64,000 nt of DNA from Dyadobacter psychrotolerans (GTDB lineage: Bacteria; Bacteroidota; Bacteroidia; Cytophagales; Spirosomataceae), in NCBI RefSeq assembly GCF_004349265.1, contig NZ_SMFL01000005.1:310301-374300 (forward strand), read 5' to 3'. The position numbers and the translations under genes are program-made. Each line of letters begins with the position of its first letter. Position 1 is the stretch's first letter. Of the stretch, positions 18,237 through 26,718 are shown in pieces. The notes under the pieces were generated by a model. The model was given only the letters and a program-made list of their open reading frames with translations. It did not search any database and was not told where the DNA came from.

Positions 18237-18420
18237 GCCAACTCGTTTAAATTCGGGACTTTTGAACATTTAAATTCCTGACATTCGAAAATACACAAAG
18301 GTCAGGATGACCAATGATCTGGAATTAAACTGGCATGCACTTCGGCTACAGCTGCTGCGCTCGCGGTTTGTTTGCCAGGATATAGTTATTAAGTGAATGT
18401 TTTGATGCCTTTCAATAAAA

Positions 18421-18457
18421 AAAAATCCCTGTAAATCATTGATTAACAGGGATTTTT
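18421..18457. terminator. Bidirectional intrinsic terminator
   Basis: A 12-bp perfect stem (AAAAATCCCTGT with ACAGGGATTTTT) encloses a 13-base loop that can itself pair (AATC with GATT). The A-run on one side and T-run on the other let it work on both strands. It lies between the convergent lipoprotein gene (ends 18236) and tRNA-Arg (ends 18479). Confidence 0.9.
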
Positions 18458-18478
18458 GTGTTTTTGTTGAATTGTTTG

Positions 18479-18550
18479 TGCACCCAACGAGATTCGAACT
18501 CATATCGTCGGTACCGGAAACCGAAATTCTATCCATTGAACTATGGGTGC
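18479..18550 (-). tRNA. tRNA-Arg (anticodon CCG)
   Basis: Read on the minus strand, all arms fold: acceptor GCACCCA with TGGGTGC, D stem GTTC with GAAT, anticodon stem TCGGT with ACCGA around the loop TTCCGGT (anticodon CCG, reading CGG Arg codons), and T arm ATGAG-TTCGAAT-CTCGT. The discriminator base is A at 18479. The 3' CCA is not encoded. The variable loop has four bases. Confidence 0.96.
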
Positions 18551-18566
18551 CTGGGGTAACGGGGTG

Positions 18567-18602
18567 CAAATATAGGTGCTATTTTATTTTTTTGATACAA
18601 AA
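18567..18602 (-). promoter_or_regulatory. Promoter of tRNA-Arg, Bacteroidota type
   Basis: On the minus strand, TATATTTG (18574-18567) matches the TAnnTTTG -7 element exactly. A TTTTG (18602-18598) stands upstream at a slightly long 23-base spacing as a -33 element. Transcription would begin about ten bases before the tRNA, which suits a stable RNA gene. Confidence 0.6.
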
Positions 18603-18646
18603 CGGTTGAATTTGTATTAAAAAAAGGACAGTCTGTCTACCGATTG

Positions 18647-19318
18647 TTACAGCTGTTTGAGTAACTCCCAGTCTCCCACGTTTTTAAGATACATAAAGTT
18701 GAGCAGGATACCGTTTACATTGGTGATCAGCTTATGTCCTTCCGCAAACGGAACAACGAAGGTATCGATGTATTCGTGATCTGACAGCAAACCCTGGCTC
18801 TTGTTGTGATATGAAATAATTTGATCATGTGTTAGCTCCAACTCGCAGTAAAACAGATACATGGCCTCGTCGCTGGTGCCTGTGGAAGGGAAAAAAGGCT
18901 CGTCGTTTAATTTTACAAGTTGCTCAATTTCAATTTTTATCCCTGTTTCCTCCCAAACCTCACGCGCAGCAACCGAGGCCGCATCACTTTCACTATCCAA
19001 CATTCCAGCCGGGTGTTCATAAGTAAGCGATCCGTCACAAATACGGCGCTGGCGGACCAGTAAAAGATATTTTTCTTTTGTTACCGAGTCTATAAAACAG
19101 ATCAGGACGCAGACAACTTCACCTTTCAAAAAACAGATGGGCGGTATTTTGTTCCCTTCCGGCGTCGTTGCATCGGTGTAAAGCAATGAAAAAAGAACTT
19201 CTCCTTGATGATTTCTTCTCGAGTACAATTCATCAATGCGATGAATTTCCAGACCATTGGATTCAAGTCTGTCTTTCCAAAGATTATATTTATGAGAATC
19301 AATTAATTGTTCAGTCAT
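18647..19318 (-). CDS. Nudix hydrolase, likely ADP-sugar/nucleotide-sugar diphosphatase
   Basis: The 223-residue cytoplasmic protein has a Nudix box at residues 105-127 (GMLDSE then AAREVWEETGI). The catalytic REVxEExG core is intact, but the usual Glu at position 7 of the box is Ser111, with a Glu at 110 instead. The N-terminal layout, with LLLVRQRR before the box and EHPAGML leading into it, is that of the nucleoside-diphosphate-sugar pyrophosphatase group (relatives of NUDT14 and plant ADP-sugar diphosphatases). The gene lies in the same leftward cluster as glgB, so hydrolysis of ADP-glucose as a brake on glycogen synthesis is a reasonable inference. The start ATG at 19318 gives the typical length. 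Confidence 0.85.
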   Translation of the reverse strand: MTEQLIDSHKYNLWKDRLESNGLEIHRIDELYSRRNHQGEVLFSLLYTDATTPEGNKIPPICFLKGEVVCVLICFIDSVTKEKYLLLVRQRRICDGSLTYEHPAGMLDSESDAASVAAREVWEETGIKIEIEQLVKLNDEPFFPSTGTSDEAMYLFYCELELTHDQIISYHNKSQGLLSDHEYIDTFVVPFAEGHKLITNVNGILLNFMYLKNVGDWELLKQL

Positions 19319-19336
19319 GAAATCGTTGAGGCGGCT

Positions 19337-20020
19337 CTAATTGTATAAAGGAAATGAGACAGATGCATACGGAACACCATAACTTTGAGAAAAGCGTGTT
19401 TGCCCATTGTCAAGTTTTTCTGAGGAGGCGTAGGTAATCCGGCCATGAACATACCCTACTTTCAGGCCGACGCGCGGGGTAAACCAATACCGCAGGAAAA
19501 GCTCGGATTGACCAGACTGATTTTCCAAAAATAAGGGCAATGCATTTAGCGTGCTTGGCGCGCTGGGTACATAAGAATTGTAAAATTCGGCTCCTTCTCC
19601 ATCGGGAAGTGTTGTTTGAGTATACAGGCCGCGGCGTCTTGCGCCAAACGCAATACCCACAAGATCTGTATTTGCTCCAATATCAAATCTCCATAACTTT
19701 ATACTCGCTCCTGCCAGAAAGCTAAGTCCGTTTGACGTAATTTTTCCAAACTTTAACGTGTCTCCCGACAGAGACGTATTTTTAGGTGCAAGATCGGTTC
19801 GGCCAGCGTAGTAACCCCACGCCCGAACTCCCCATCCAATGCGCAGCCAGGGAAAATGATTAAGACTTAGTTCCTGATGATACATGGCCGACGGAACCCA
19901 GGTTTTGTCTTTATAACCCGTACCAAAATCGACCCCGGCAGTAACCCTTGCCGGCTGCTGTGCGTAGATTTTAACTGAAAAAAGAACTATAAATATTACT
20001 GCCAGTCGTGTGCTTTTCAT
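19337..20020 (-). CDS. Predicted outer membrane beta-barrel protein, unknown function
   Basis: From the ATG at 20020 the product has 227 residues with a clean signal peptide MKSTRLAVIFIVLFSVKIYAQ; the longer frame from 20104 adds an unlikely extension. The mature protein alternates polar and hydrophobic residues, ends in a strand with a hydrophobic-aromatic finish (ASVSFPLYN), and contains many short strands such as AGVDFGTGYKD, RVGLKVGYVHGRI and SELFLRYWFTPR, suggesting an eight- to ten-stranded barrel. I recognise no named family. It sits 18 bases upstream of the Nudix gene and downstream of glgB, probably within the same transcription unit. Confidence 0.7.
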   Translation of the reverse strand: MKSTRLAVIFIVLFSVKIYAQQPARVTAGVDFGTGYKDKTWVPSAMYHQELSLNHFPWLRIGWGVRAWGYYAGRTDLAPKNTSLSGDTLKFGKITSNGLSFLAGASIKLWRFDIGANTDLVGIAFGARRRGLYTQTTLPDGEGAEFYNSYVPSAPSTLNALPLFLENQSGQSELFLRYWFTPRVGLKVGYVHGRITYASSEKLDNGQTRFSQSYGVPYASVSFPLYN

Positions 20021-20127
20021 TGGTTTCAATATAGTTGATTGGCAAAGGTAAAAAATTGTTGAAAAAATAAGGCAGAGATGTCTCTCTGCCTTGTAAACTT
20101 TCAATCAATATAAATTTTTAATGATTC

Positions 20128-22152
20128 TCACAAAGGCGGAAAAGCTAGTGGTTTTACTTTCGCACTCTTTTTCAAAACCACAGCACCCATAGGAGGCAAA
20201 TCCAATAATACCGAATTTGCTCTGCCATGCCACTCATTAGGTTCGGAATGCAACAAGTCATAGTTTATAATTCCGCTGCCATAAAAAGCAGTTTGATCTG
20301 AGTTGAAAATCTCTTTCCATTCTCCGGCAGAGAGGACGCCGACCTTATAACCACGTCGCGGGATAGGTGTCAAATTCAAAATCACCACCAGATTAAGCTC
20401 CGGATCCATTGATTTTCGGGCATAGATCAAAACTGAGTTTTCGCGGTCCTGCGTATCAATCCATTCGAACCCTTCATGTGTGAAAGAATAGTCAAACATC
20501 GCCGGCTCTGTCTTGTAAAGGTGATTGAGCGCTTTAACGCATTCTTTCATGCCCTGATGTGGCGCCTGTTCCAGCAGATGCCAATCGAGGCTTTGTGCAA
20601 AATTCCATTCGGATGTCTGTCCAAATTCGCAGCCCATAAACATAAGTTTCGTACCCGGATGCGTAAACATGTAGGTAAACATCAGTCTCAGGTTGGCAAA
20701 ACGCTGCCACTCGTCACCAGGCATTTTATTGATCAGAGACTTTTTGCCATATACCACTTCATCATGTGAAAATGGTAGCATGAAGTTCTCAGTAAATGCG
20801 TATACAACGCTGAACGTAAGCATATCCTGATGCCATCTGCGGAAGGCAGAATCTTTCTCGAAATATTTAAGCGTATCGTTCATCCAACCCATCATCCATT
20901 TCATTCCAAAACCCAGGCCGCCCACGAAAACCGGACGTGAAACACCGGGGAAAGCAGTTGATTCTTCGGCAATTGTTTGTATGTCTGGAAATTCTGTGTA
21001 AGCGGCGATGTTCATTTCTCTTAAAAGCGCAATTGCTTCCAGATTTTCCCGCCCGCCAAATTCATTCGGAATCCACTCTCCATGATTTCGGGAATAATCC
21101 AGATAAAGCATCGACGCAACTGCATCAACACGGATCCCGTCGGTATGATAGCGGTCCATCCAGAAAATGGCATTGCTGATCAAAAAGGATTTTACCTCGT
21201 TTCTTCCGTAATTAAAGATGTAACTCTTCCAGTCCGGATGATAGCCTTTCTTTGGATCTTCGTGCTCGTACAAAGCCGTTCCGTCAAAGCGGAACAGACC
21301 GTGTGCATCGCCGGGGAAGTGGGAGGGAACCCAGTCCATATACACTCCAATACCTTCCTTATGAAGTTCATCGATCAAAAACATGAGTTCCTGAGGAGTC
21401 CCCATACGCGAAGCTACTGAGAAATATCCGGTGATCTGATAGCCCCACGACGGTGTGTAGGGATGTTCCATAACCGGCATAAGTTCGACATGGGTAAAGC
21501 CCATTTCTTTAACGTAAGGAACCAGCCCGGCTGCAATTTCTTTAAATGTCAAATGCCTTTCCGGATCTGACGGGTCGCGCTGCCAGGAACCCAGGTGCAC
21601 TTCGTAAACCGATATGGGTGCATTCAGTTTGTTTTTTTCTTTACGGATTTTCATCCAGTCGGCATCACCCCACTCATACCAGGTATCCCAAACAATGGAA
21701 GCCGTTTTGGGGCCGATCTCACACCAAAGCGCAAAAGGGTCTGATTTTTCAAGATGCTGACCGTTGTTTGAAATAATAAAATATTTATAAACTTCACTGA
21801 CACCGACATTTGGAATCCAGCCTTCCCAGATTCCCGAACTGTCCCAGCGCGGTATCAAAGCATGCTGTCCTTTATTCCAGCCATTAAAGTTACCAATGAC
21901 GGAAATTGACGAAGCATTTGGCGCCCAAACAGCAAAGTAGGTTCCTATAACCCCTTTGTGTTCCATAACATGGGAGCCAAATTTTTCATAAAGTTTGAAA
22001 TGTTTGCCCTGACGAAATAAGTGTATATCAAAATCTGTAAAGCGGCTAATTGTTTCTACCGAATTTAGTTGTTGCATGTGCGTTTCCGGGCTCGTCTCTT
22101 CGGGAGATATTACCACAGGTTCCGCTTTCTTTTTACCAGTTGACTTAGCCAT
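20128..22152 (-). CDS. glgB: 1,4-alpha-glucan branching enzyme (GH13, CBM48)
   Basis: The 674-residue cytoplasmic enzyme cuts alpha-1,4 glucan chains and rejoins them as alpha-1,6 branches in glycogen synthesis. After a charged linker of about 35 residues, a CBM48 domain (about 60-150, YFAVWAPNASSISVIGNFNGW) leads into the GH13 barrel. Catalytic residues are visible: the nucleophile Asp343 in GIRVDAVASMLY, the acid/base Glu in AEEST (396/397), and Asp464 in FSHDEVVYGKKS. The DWVPSHFP and EHEDPKKGYHPDW segments are also characteristic of GlgB. The C-terminal all-beta domain is complete. It is slightly shorter than the E. coli type because one N-terminal domain is absent. Other glycogen genes are not in this window. 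Confidence 0.97.
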   Translation of the reverse strand: MAKSTGKKKAEPVVISPEETSPETHMQQLNSVETISRFTDFDIHLFRQGKHFKLYEKFGSHVMEHKGVIGTYFAVWAPNASSISVIGNFNGWNKGQHALIPRWDSSGIWEGWIPNVGVSEVYKYFIISNNGQHLEKSDPFALWCEIGPKTASIVWDTWYEWGDADWMKIRKEKNKLNAPISVYEVHLGSWQRDPSDPERHLTFKEIAAGLVPYVKEMGFTHVELMPVMEHPYTPSWGYQITGYFSVASRMGTPQELMFLIDELHKEGIGVYMDWVPSHFPGDAHGLFRFDGTALYEHEDPKKGYHPDWKSYIFNYGRNEVKSFLISNAIFWMDRYHTDGIRVDAVASMLYLDYSRNHGEWIPNEFGGRENLEAIALLREMNIAAYTEFPDIQTIAEESTAFPGVSRPVFVGGLGFGMKWMMGWMNDTLKYFEKDSAFRRWHQDMLTFSVVYAFTENFMLPFSHDEVVYGKKSLINKMPGDEWQRFANLRLMFTYMFTHPGTKLMFMGCEFGQTSEWNFAQSLDWHLLEQAPHQGMKECVKALNHLYKTEPAMFDYSFTHEGFEWIDTQDRENSVLIYARKSMDPELNLVVILNLTPIPRRGYKVGVLSAGEWKEIFNSDQTAFYGSGIINYDLLHSEPNEWHGRANSVLLDLPPMGAVVLKKSAKVKPLAFPPL

Positions 22153-22279
22153 TAGATTTTATTCTTTTTTACGAAAATCAAATATTAGTATGTAATATTT
22201 ACAATTTTATTAAACTATTTCTTAAAATGTATATATTTTTTATCCTCAGTAATTGAAATTACCTGAATGACAAGCTCTT

Positions 22280-23491
22280 TTAGCGGGAGGCTGTTGCGCC
22301 TTTTTCAACTTTATCCAGTACACGCATGATGTTGCCTCCCCAGATTTTTGTGATGTCTTTTTCAGAATATCCTCTTTTCACCAGCTCTTTTGTGATTTCT
22401 CCGATCTGGCTAACATCATTTAGTCCGACAACCTTTCCTCCTCCATCCAAATCCATACCAATGCCAACATGATCTACGCTGGTTAGTTTAATTACGTGTT
22501 CAATATGGTCGACAGCTTCTGCTACCGTCGGTAAATCTTTCTCGTATTTTTTGTTATTAGCAACCATTTCATCACGCAAGGCCTTTCTGTCATCGGCGGA
22601 AAGATCGGTCTGGCGCATTTTCAGACGAATGGTTTTCATAGACAATTCCTGCTGCATAGAAGGCTTTTTAACAAAACCAGGAACAAAATTAATTTGAATC
22701 ACACCGCCGTTTTTAGCAAGCGTTTTGATCATATCGTCGGTCATGTTCCGCGGTACATCGCAAAGTGCCCGGCACGAGGAATGCGAAGCGATGACAGGGA
22801 CTTTACTTAAATTGATAACATCATAAAACGTCGAATCCGAGACGTGAGAAATATCAACCATGATACCCAAACGATTCATTTCCTTAACCACTTCTTCCCC
22901 AAACTTGCTCAATCCGTTGTATTCCGGCCCGTCAGGATCCGTAGATGAATCACAGATGTCATTGTTGGAAGAGTGTGAAAGGGTAATATACCGAAGACCA
23001 AGGTCATAGTACAACTTCAAATTTTTGATGTCATTTTCTACCGGCCAGCCGTTTTCCATTCCGATAAAAACAGCTCTTTTACCTTCTTTTTGGAGTTGAT
23101 AACCCTGTTTTGAAGTAGTTGCCAAACCAGCTGCATCCGGATGCAGCCGGACTGACTCGTGTATTTTATCAAAGATCGCAAGTGCTTTTTTCTTGGCTTC
23201 TGCATTTGCCTCCGGTGTGCGCTTTCCCTGTCCGAGATACACAGCAAAAAACATCCCGTCCATTCCGCCTTTTTTCATACGCGGAAAGTCGATCTGCGTG
23301 CCATCCTTATCATAATCATGCTCAACAGAAACATCGAATCCATCCTTCATCATGTTGATCGGTACATCTGCATGCGTATCGATGGTAAAGGCCTTCGCAT
23401 GTATTTTAGCAGCCTTTGCCGTTAATTCGTCGGGAGTTGTCTGAGCATAAGTGACCAGAGGAAGCGCTAATAATAGCAGAATCTTTTTCAT
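22280..23491 (-). CDS. Membrane dipeptidase (peptidase M19), exported
   Basis: The protein has 403 residues from the ATG at 23491, which directly precedes a signal peptide MKKILLLLALPLVTYAQ; the open frame continues to 23641 but that extension is implausible. It is a zinc-dependent renal-dipeptidase-type enzyme that hydrolyses dipeptides, including those with D-residues. Zinc ligands are visible as His40 and Asp42 in IDTHAD, the Glu in FIGMENG, and the His residues in ISHVSD and IASHSS. The segment LSHSSNNDICDSSTD is characteristic of the family. The enzyme should act in the periplasm. It is divergent from the BNR_4 gene at 23726, and the 234-base gap between them must hold both promoters. 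Confidence 0.93.
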   Translation of the reverse strand: MKKILLLLALPLVTYAQTTPDELTAKAAKIHAKAFTIDTHADVPINMMKDGFDVSVEHDYDKDGTQIDFPRMKKGGMDGMFFAVYLGQGKRTPEANAEAKKKALAIFDKIHESVRLHPDAAGLATTSKQGYQLQKEGKRAVFIGMENGWPVENDIKNLKLYYDLGLRYITLSHSSNNDICDSSTDPDGPEYNGLSKFGEEVVKEMNRLGIMVDISHVSDSTFYDVINLSKVPVIASHSSCRALCDVPRNMTDDMIKTLAKNGGVIQINFVPGFVKKPSMQQELSMKTIRLKMRQTDLSADDRKALRDEMVANNKKYEKDLPTVAEAVDHIEHVIKLTSVDHVGIGMDLDGGGKVVGLNDVSQIGEITKELVKRGYSEKDITKIWGGNIMRVLDKVEKGATASR

Positions 23492-23725
23492 AAAAGCGTA
23501 GAATAGTTTATGGGGAGTGAAAATGAATAATGCTTTAAATTGATTCTTTTTTACCGAAAAACCAACATAGGAGACCGCTAATACGGATTTGGGATAAATT
23601 CTCAGGATTACAGGCAACAAGCTCAAAGGAAAATCCTGCAAAGCTGACTTGTTTTGGATTATTAAAGGTAAAACCTGATGCCGCGTCGCTTTTTCCCGTA
23701 AGTCTTATTCCGAAACCCATAAATT

Positions 23726-25171
23726 ATGAAAAGGTATTTTAATGTAGTTGTTTTTTTGCTGTCCGTTTCTCTTGCCAGGGCTCAGCAGGTTCATCCCGAT
23801 GCCCGGTATGCAAAGGCACAATTAATCCAGAAAAAGGCGGATGGTTTTAAAGGGATCTGGTATATGAATCAGCCTTCCAATGACGAGTATGTTTACAAGT
23901 ACAGCGGCGGACTTGCCGTTTATCCTGCTAATCACCGTCCGTTTGCCATTTATGCCAAAAAGGTAAATAAAACGTTTTTTTGTTTTGGAGGAACAGATGA
24001 TAAAAATTCTACTTTGCTTCATAATGTGTCGTACTATGATCATAAGACCGGAAAGGTGGCTAACCCGGTAATCCTTCTTGATAAAAAAACGACCGATGCG
24101 CATGATAATCCCGTAATTTCGGTTGATAAGAAGGGGTACATTTTTATCTTTTCAACTTCACATGGTGTTGCACGTCCTTCGTACATTCATAAAAGCAAAA
24201 AACCTTACGATATATCTGAATTTGAAACGGTTAACGCCACGGAGATTGTCGACGGCAAGGAGCAGCCTTTTAATAACTTTTCTTATTTCCAGGTATATCC
24301 TATCAAAGGAAAAGGGTTCATTGCTTTGTTTACCAAATACAACAAGGCGGGTCATCGTGTAATCGGTTTTAATACAAGCAAGGACGGCGCTAAATGGAAT
24401 GAATGGAAGATTCTGGCGCATATTGAAGATGGTCATTATCAGGTCAGTGCCGAGTCGAATGGCAAAGTCGGCGTTGCTTTTGATTATCATCCCAAAGGAA
24501 AAGGACTTAATTACCGCACCAATCTGAACTACCTTGAAACCTCGGATTTTGGCCAAACCTGGCAGAATATCAACGGGGAAAAGGCGCAGCTGCCTTTGAC
24601 GGAAAGTAAAAACCTGGCTGTTGTCCATGACTACGCGGCCGAAAAGCTGAATTGTTATTTGCTGGATATCACTTTTGATAAAAAACAAAAACCTGCAATC
24701 CTGGTAATATCGAGCAAAGGTTTCGAAGCCGGCCCGGGCAACAACCCCCGTAACTGGACACTTTACCGTTTCCGAAATAATCAGTGGGAATCCAACATCG
24801 TGACCACCTCGGACAGTAATTATGATATGGGATCCATTTATGTGGAATCCGATAAGGTTTTAAAGGTAATCGGGCCTACGGGAGATGGTCCGCAGGCGTA
24901 CAATCCGGGTGGAGAAGTGGCAATGTGGCTGAGTGAAGATGAGGGTAAAAGTTGGAAGAAAGAAAAACAAATGACGCAAAACAGCGAAATGAACCATTCC
25001 TATGTTCGCAAACCTTCCAACGCCCAGCCTGACTTTTACGGCATCTGGGCCGACGGGCATGGTCGAAAACCTTCGGAGTCTAACCTGTATTTTACCAATG
25101 AAAAAGGAGACGTTTACAAATTGCCCCGCAATAGTATAGATGCAATGATCACCCCGGAATTAGTGAAGTAA
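23726..25171 (+). CDS. Exported BNR_4-repeat beta-propeller protein (possible polysaccharide lyase relative)
   Basis: The 481-residue protein has a signal peptide (MKRYFNVVVFLLSVSLARAQ) and one long BNR_4 (PF15892-type) domain, beginning FKGIWYMNQPSNDEYVYKYSGG and running to near the C-terminus with repeated Asp-box-like turns (SKDGAKW, TSDFGQTW, SEDEGKSW). His126 (DAHDNP) and His146 (TSHG) lie 20 residues apart, followed by Tyr187 and Arg211. As I recall, ulvan lyases of families PL24/PL25 share this propeller and use a His pair with the same spacing, so a lyase activity is possible but unproven; many BNR_4 proteins are uncharacterised. No Sus genes adjoin it. It probably acts in the periplasm or at the surface. 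Confidence 0.82.
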   Translation: MKRYFNVVVFLLSVSLARAQQVHPDARYAKAQLIQKKADGFKGIWYMNQPSNDEYVYKYSGGLAVYPANHRPFAIYAKKVNKTFFCFGGTDDKNSTLLHNVSYYDHKTGKVANPVILLDKKTTDAHDNPVISVDKKGYIFIFSTSHGVARPSYIHKSKKPYDISEFETVNATEIVDGKEQPFNNFSYFQVYPIKGKGFIALFTKYNKAGHRVIGFNTSKDGAKWNEWKILAHIEDGHYQVSAESNGKVGVAFDYHPKGKGLNYRTNLNYLETSDFGQTWQNINGEKAQLPLTESKNLAVVHDYAAEKLNCYLLDITFDKKQKPAILVISSKGFEAGPGNNPRNWTLYRFRNNQWESNIVTTSDSNYDMGSIYVESDKVLKVIGPTGDGPQAYNPGGEVAMWLSEDEGKSWKKEKQMTQNSEMNHSYVRKPSNAQPDFYGIWADGHGRKPSESNLYFTNEKGDVYKLPRNSIDAMITPELVK

Positions 25172-25240
25172 ATTCCCGGGCGGAGAACTGGCATGTTCTG
25201 TTTTTCGTAAGTTTGGGTTCCGGTTTTAGATTGGAGATCC

Positions 25241-25255
25241 GTAATTTTAAATTAC
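25241..25255. promoter_or_regulatory. 15-base AT-rich palindrome before the HAD gene
   Basis: GTAATTT and AAATTAC are perfect inverted arms around one T, ten bases before the HAD start codon. It could be an operator, but AT-rich palindromes of this size arise by chance fairly often. Confidence 0.25.
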
Positions 25256-25264
25256 CGTAATCAA

Positions 25265-25954
25265 ATGGAAGAAATACAAATCATCGCTTTCGACGCAGAT
25301 GACACCCTTTGGGTAAATGAACCCTTTTTTCTTGAAACAGAAAATAAATTTTGTGACATGCTGGAAGATTTCCTGCCACATCATAGTCTGTCGAGAGAAC
25401 TTTTAACTATTGAAATTCAAAATCTTAAACATTACGGCTACGGTGTGAAGGGCTACATTTTGTCTATGATCGAAGCGGCTATCACGATTACCGAAAGAAG
25501 GATCGGGGTGGAAACGATTGAACGGATACTGGCCTTAGGAAAAGAAATGCTTGATAAAGATATTGAACTCATTGACGGAGTGGAAGATGTGCTAATCGCA
25601 TTGCAAGGAAAATACCGGCTGGTGATGGCTACCAAAGGGGATTTGCTAGATCAGGAAAGAAAACTCATCAAGTCGGGACTGGCAAAATATTTTCATCATA
25701 TTGAGATTGTTTCGGAAAAACAGGAACCTGAGTACCACAAACTGATCAAACATCTTGACATTCAGCCGCAACAGTTTCTAATGATCGGCAACTCATTGAA
25801 ATCGGACATTCTTCCCGTACTTAACATCGGGGGGCATGGTTTTCATGTTCCGTTTCACACAACCTGGGAGCATGAAAAAGCAGAAATAAATATGGATCAT
25901 GCCAATTTTAAACAACTTTCCAATATTCGGGAAGTACTTAATTTTATTCATTAA
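25265..25954 (+). CDS. HAD family hydrolase (phosphatase type)
   Basis: The 229-residue cytoplasmic protein shows the HAD motifs. Motif I is AFDADDTLW with nucleophile Asp10 and Asp12, motif II is VMATKGD, and motif IV is MIGNSLKSDILPVLNIG with its acidic residue. The helical cap between motifs I and II is about 90 residues, as in phosphoglycolate-phosphatase and 5'-nucleotidase-like members. The substrate cannot be predicted. The stop codon is followed after two bases by the start of the CAT-like gene, so the two are surely co-transcribed. Confidence 0.88.
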   Translation: MEEIQIIAFDADDTLWVNEPFFLETENKFCDMLEDFLPHHSLSRELLTIEIQNLKHYGYGVKGYILSMIEAAITITERRIGVETIERILALGKEMLDKDIELIDGVEDVLIALQGKYRLVMATKGDLLDQERKLIKSGLAKYFHHIEIVSEKQEPEYHKLIKHLDIQPQQFLMIGNSLKSDILPVLNIGGHGFHVPFHTTWEHEKAEINMDHANFKQLSNIREVLNFIH

Positions 25955-25956
25955 CC

Positions 25957-26580
25957 ATGACAATCCTTGATTTAGAAAACTGGGAAAGAAAGGAGCATTT
26001 TCGATTTTTCAGCCAGTTTGAAGAGCCATTCTTTGGTGTTTGTGTTGAAGTTGATTGTACGATTGCTTACCAAAAAGCAAAACAGCTGGGCACTTCATTT
26101 TTTATTTATTACCTGCATAAAACACTTGTGGCTGTAAATGAAACTGAGCCGTTTCGGTACCGTATAAATGAAGACAACGACATCGTTATCTATGATAAAA
26201 TATCCGTTTCTGCCACCGTTGGAAGGCCAAACGGCACCTTTGGGTTTAGCTATATGCCTTATGATGAGGATTACCAAAACTTCGAAGCAACTGCCAGGCT
26301 GGAAACAGAACGGATTATTAAGTCCAGCGGATTATTTCCTTCAGCCAATTCCGAAGATGTGATCCATTGTTCATCTCTGCCGTGGATCAAATTTACATCC
26401 ATGTCTCATGCCCGTCGGTTCAGTTCAAAAGATAGTTGTCCGAAAATATCTTATGGGAAAATGACAGAAAGTAGTGGAAAAAAATTAATGCCAGTTTCCA
26501 TTCACGTACATCACGCACTCATGGACGGGCTGCATGTAGGCATGTTTGTAGAAAAGTTTCAGTCGTTGCTGGATAGTTGA
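25957..26580 (+). CDS. Chloramphenicol acetyltransferase-like (CAT family) acetyltransferase
   Basis: The 207-residue protein matches the trimeric CAT fold. The end segment PVSIHVHHALMDGLHVG contains the catalytic HxxxDG motif (His186, Asp190). Earlier family features are WERKEHFRFF at the N-terminus (compare the WxRKEHFxFF of CAT) and SFFIYYLHKTLVAVNE. Such proteins transfer acetyl from acetyl-CoA to a small alcohol. Chromosomal CAT-like proteins in Bacteroidota are common and their native substrate is usually unknown, so drug resistance should not be assumed. The gene is two bases behind the HAD gene. Its stop codon lies inside the TTGAAATG that opens the repeat block described next. Confidence 0.9.
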   Translation: MTILDLENWERKEHFRFFSQFEEPFFGVCVEVDCTIAYQKAKQLGTSFFIYYLHKTLVAVNETEPFRYRINEDNDIVIYDKISVSATVGRPNGTFGFSYMPYDEDYQNFEATARLETERIIKSSGLFPSANSEDVIHCSSLPWIKFTSMSHARRFSSKDSCPKISYGKMTESSGKKLMPVSIHVHHALMDGLHVGMFVEKFQSLLDS

Positions 26581-26706
26581 AATGTGCATTTTAAACCATT
26601 AAGGAGTTAAGGTTCATTAAGTCTTAATGTTTCTTAACTTCTTAATGGTAATTTTTCAAACGAACAAAAATTGTGACTTTCAAAGATCCTAACTTCTTAA
26701 TGGTAA
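26577..26706. repeat. Left repeat block: nested palindrome plus solitary arm, before the GxxExxY gene
   Basis: TTGAAATG (26577-26584) opens the block. Arms at 26595-26611 and 26633-26649 (17 bases each) pair at 16 positions with one G:T, and between them CATTAAG and CTTAATG (26615-26629) form a second perfect 7-bp inverted repeat around one base. After a 40-base spacer a single copy of the right arm (TAACTTCTTAATGGTAA, 26690-26706) stands 12 bases before the ATG of the GxxExxY gene. The same elements recur in the same order after that gene. Confidence 0.9.
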
Positions 26707-26718
26707 ATTAATTATCAG

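Noticed and set aside
18479-18550. tRNA-associated genomic island or attachment site
   Set aside because: No integrase and no second copy of the tRNA 3' end were seen nearby.
25957-26580. Acquired chloramphenicol resistance gene
   Set aside because: The CAT motif is present, but the gene is in a two-gene operon with a HAD hydrolase and has codon use like its neighbours; chromosomal CAT-like enzymes usually have other substrates.
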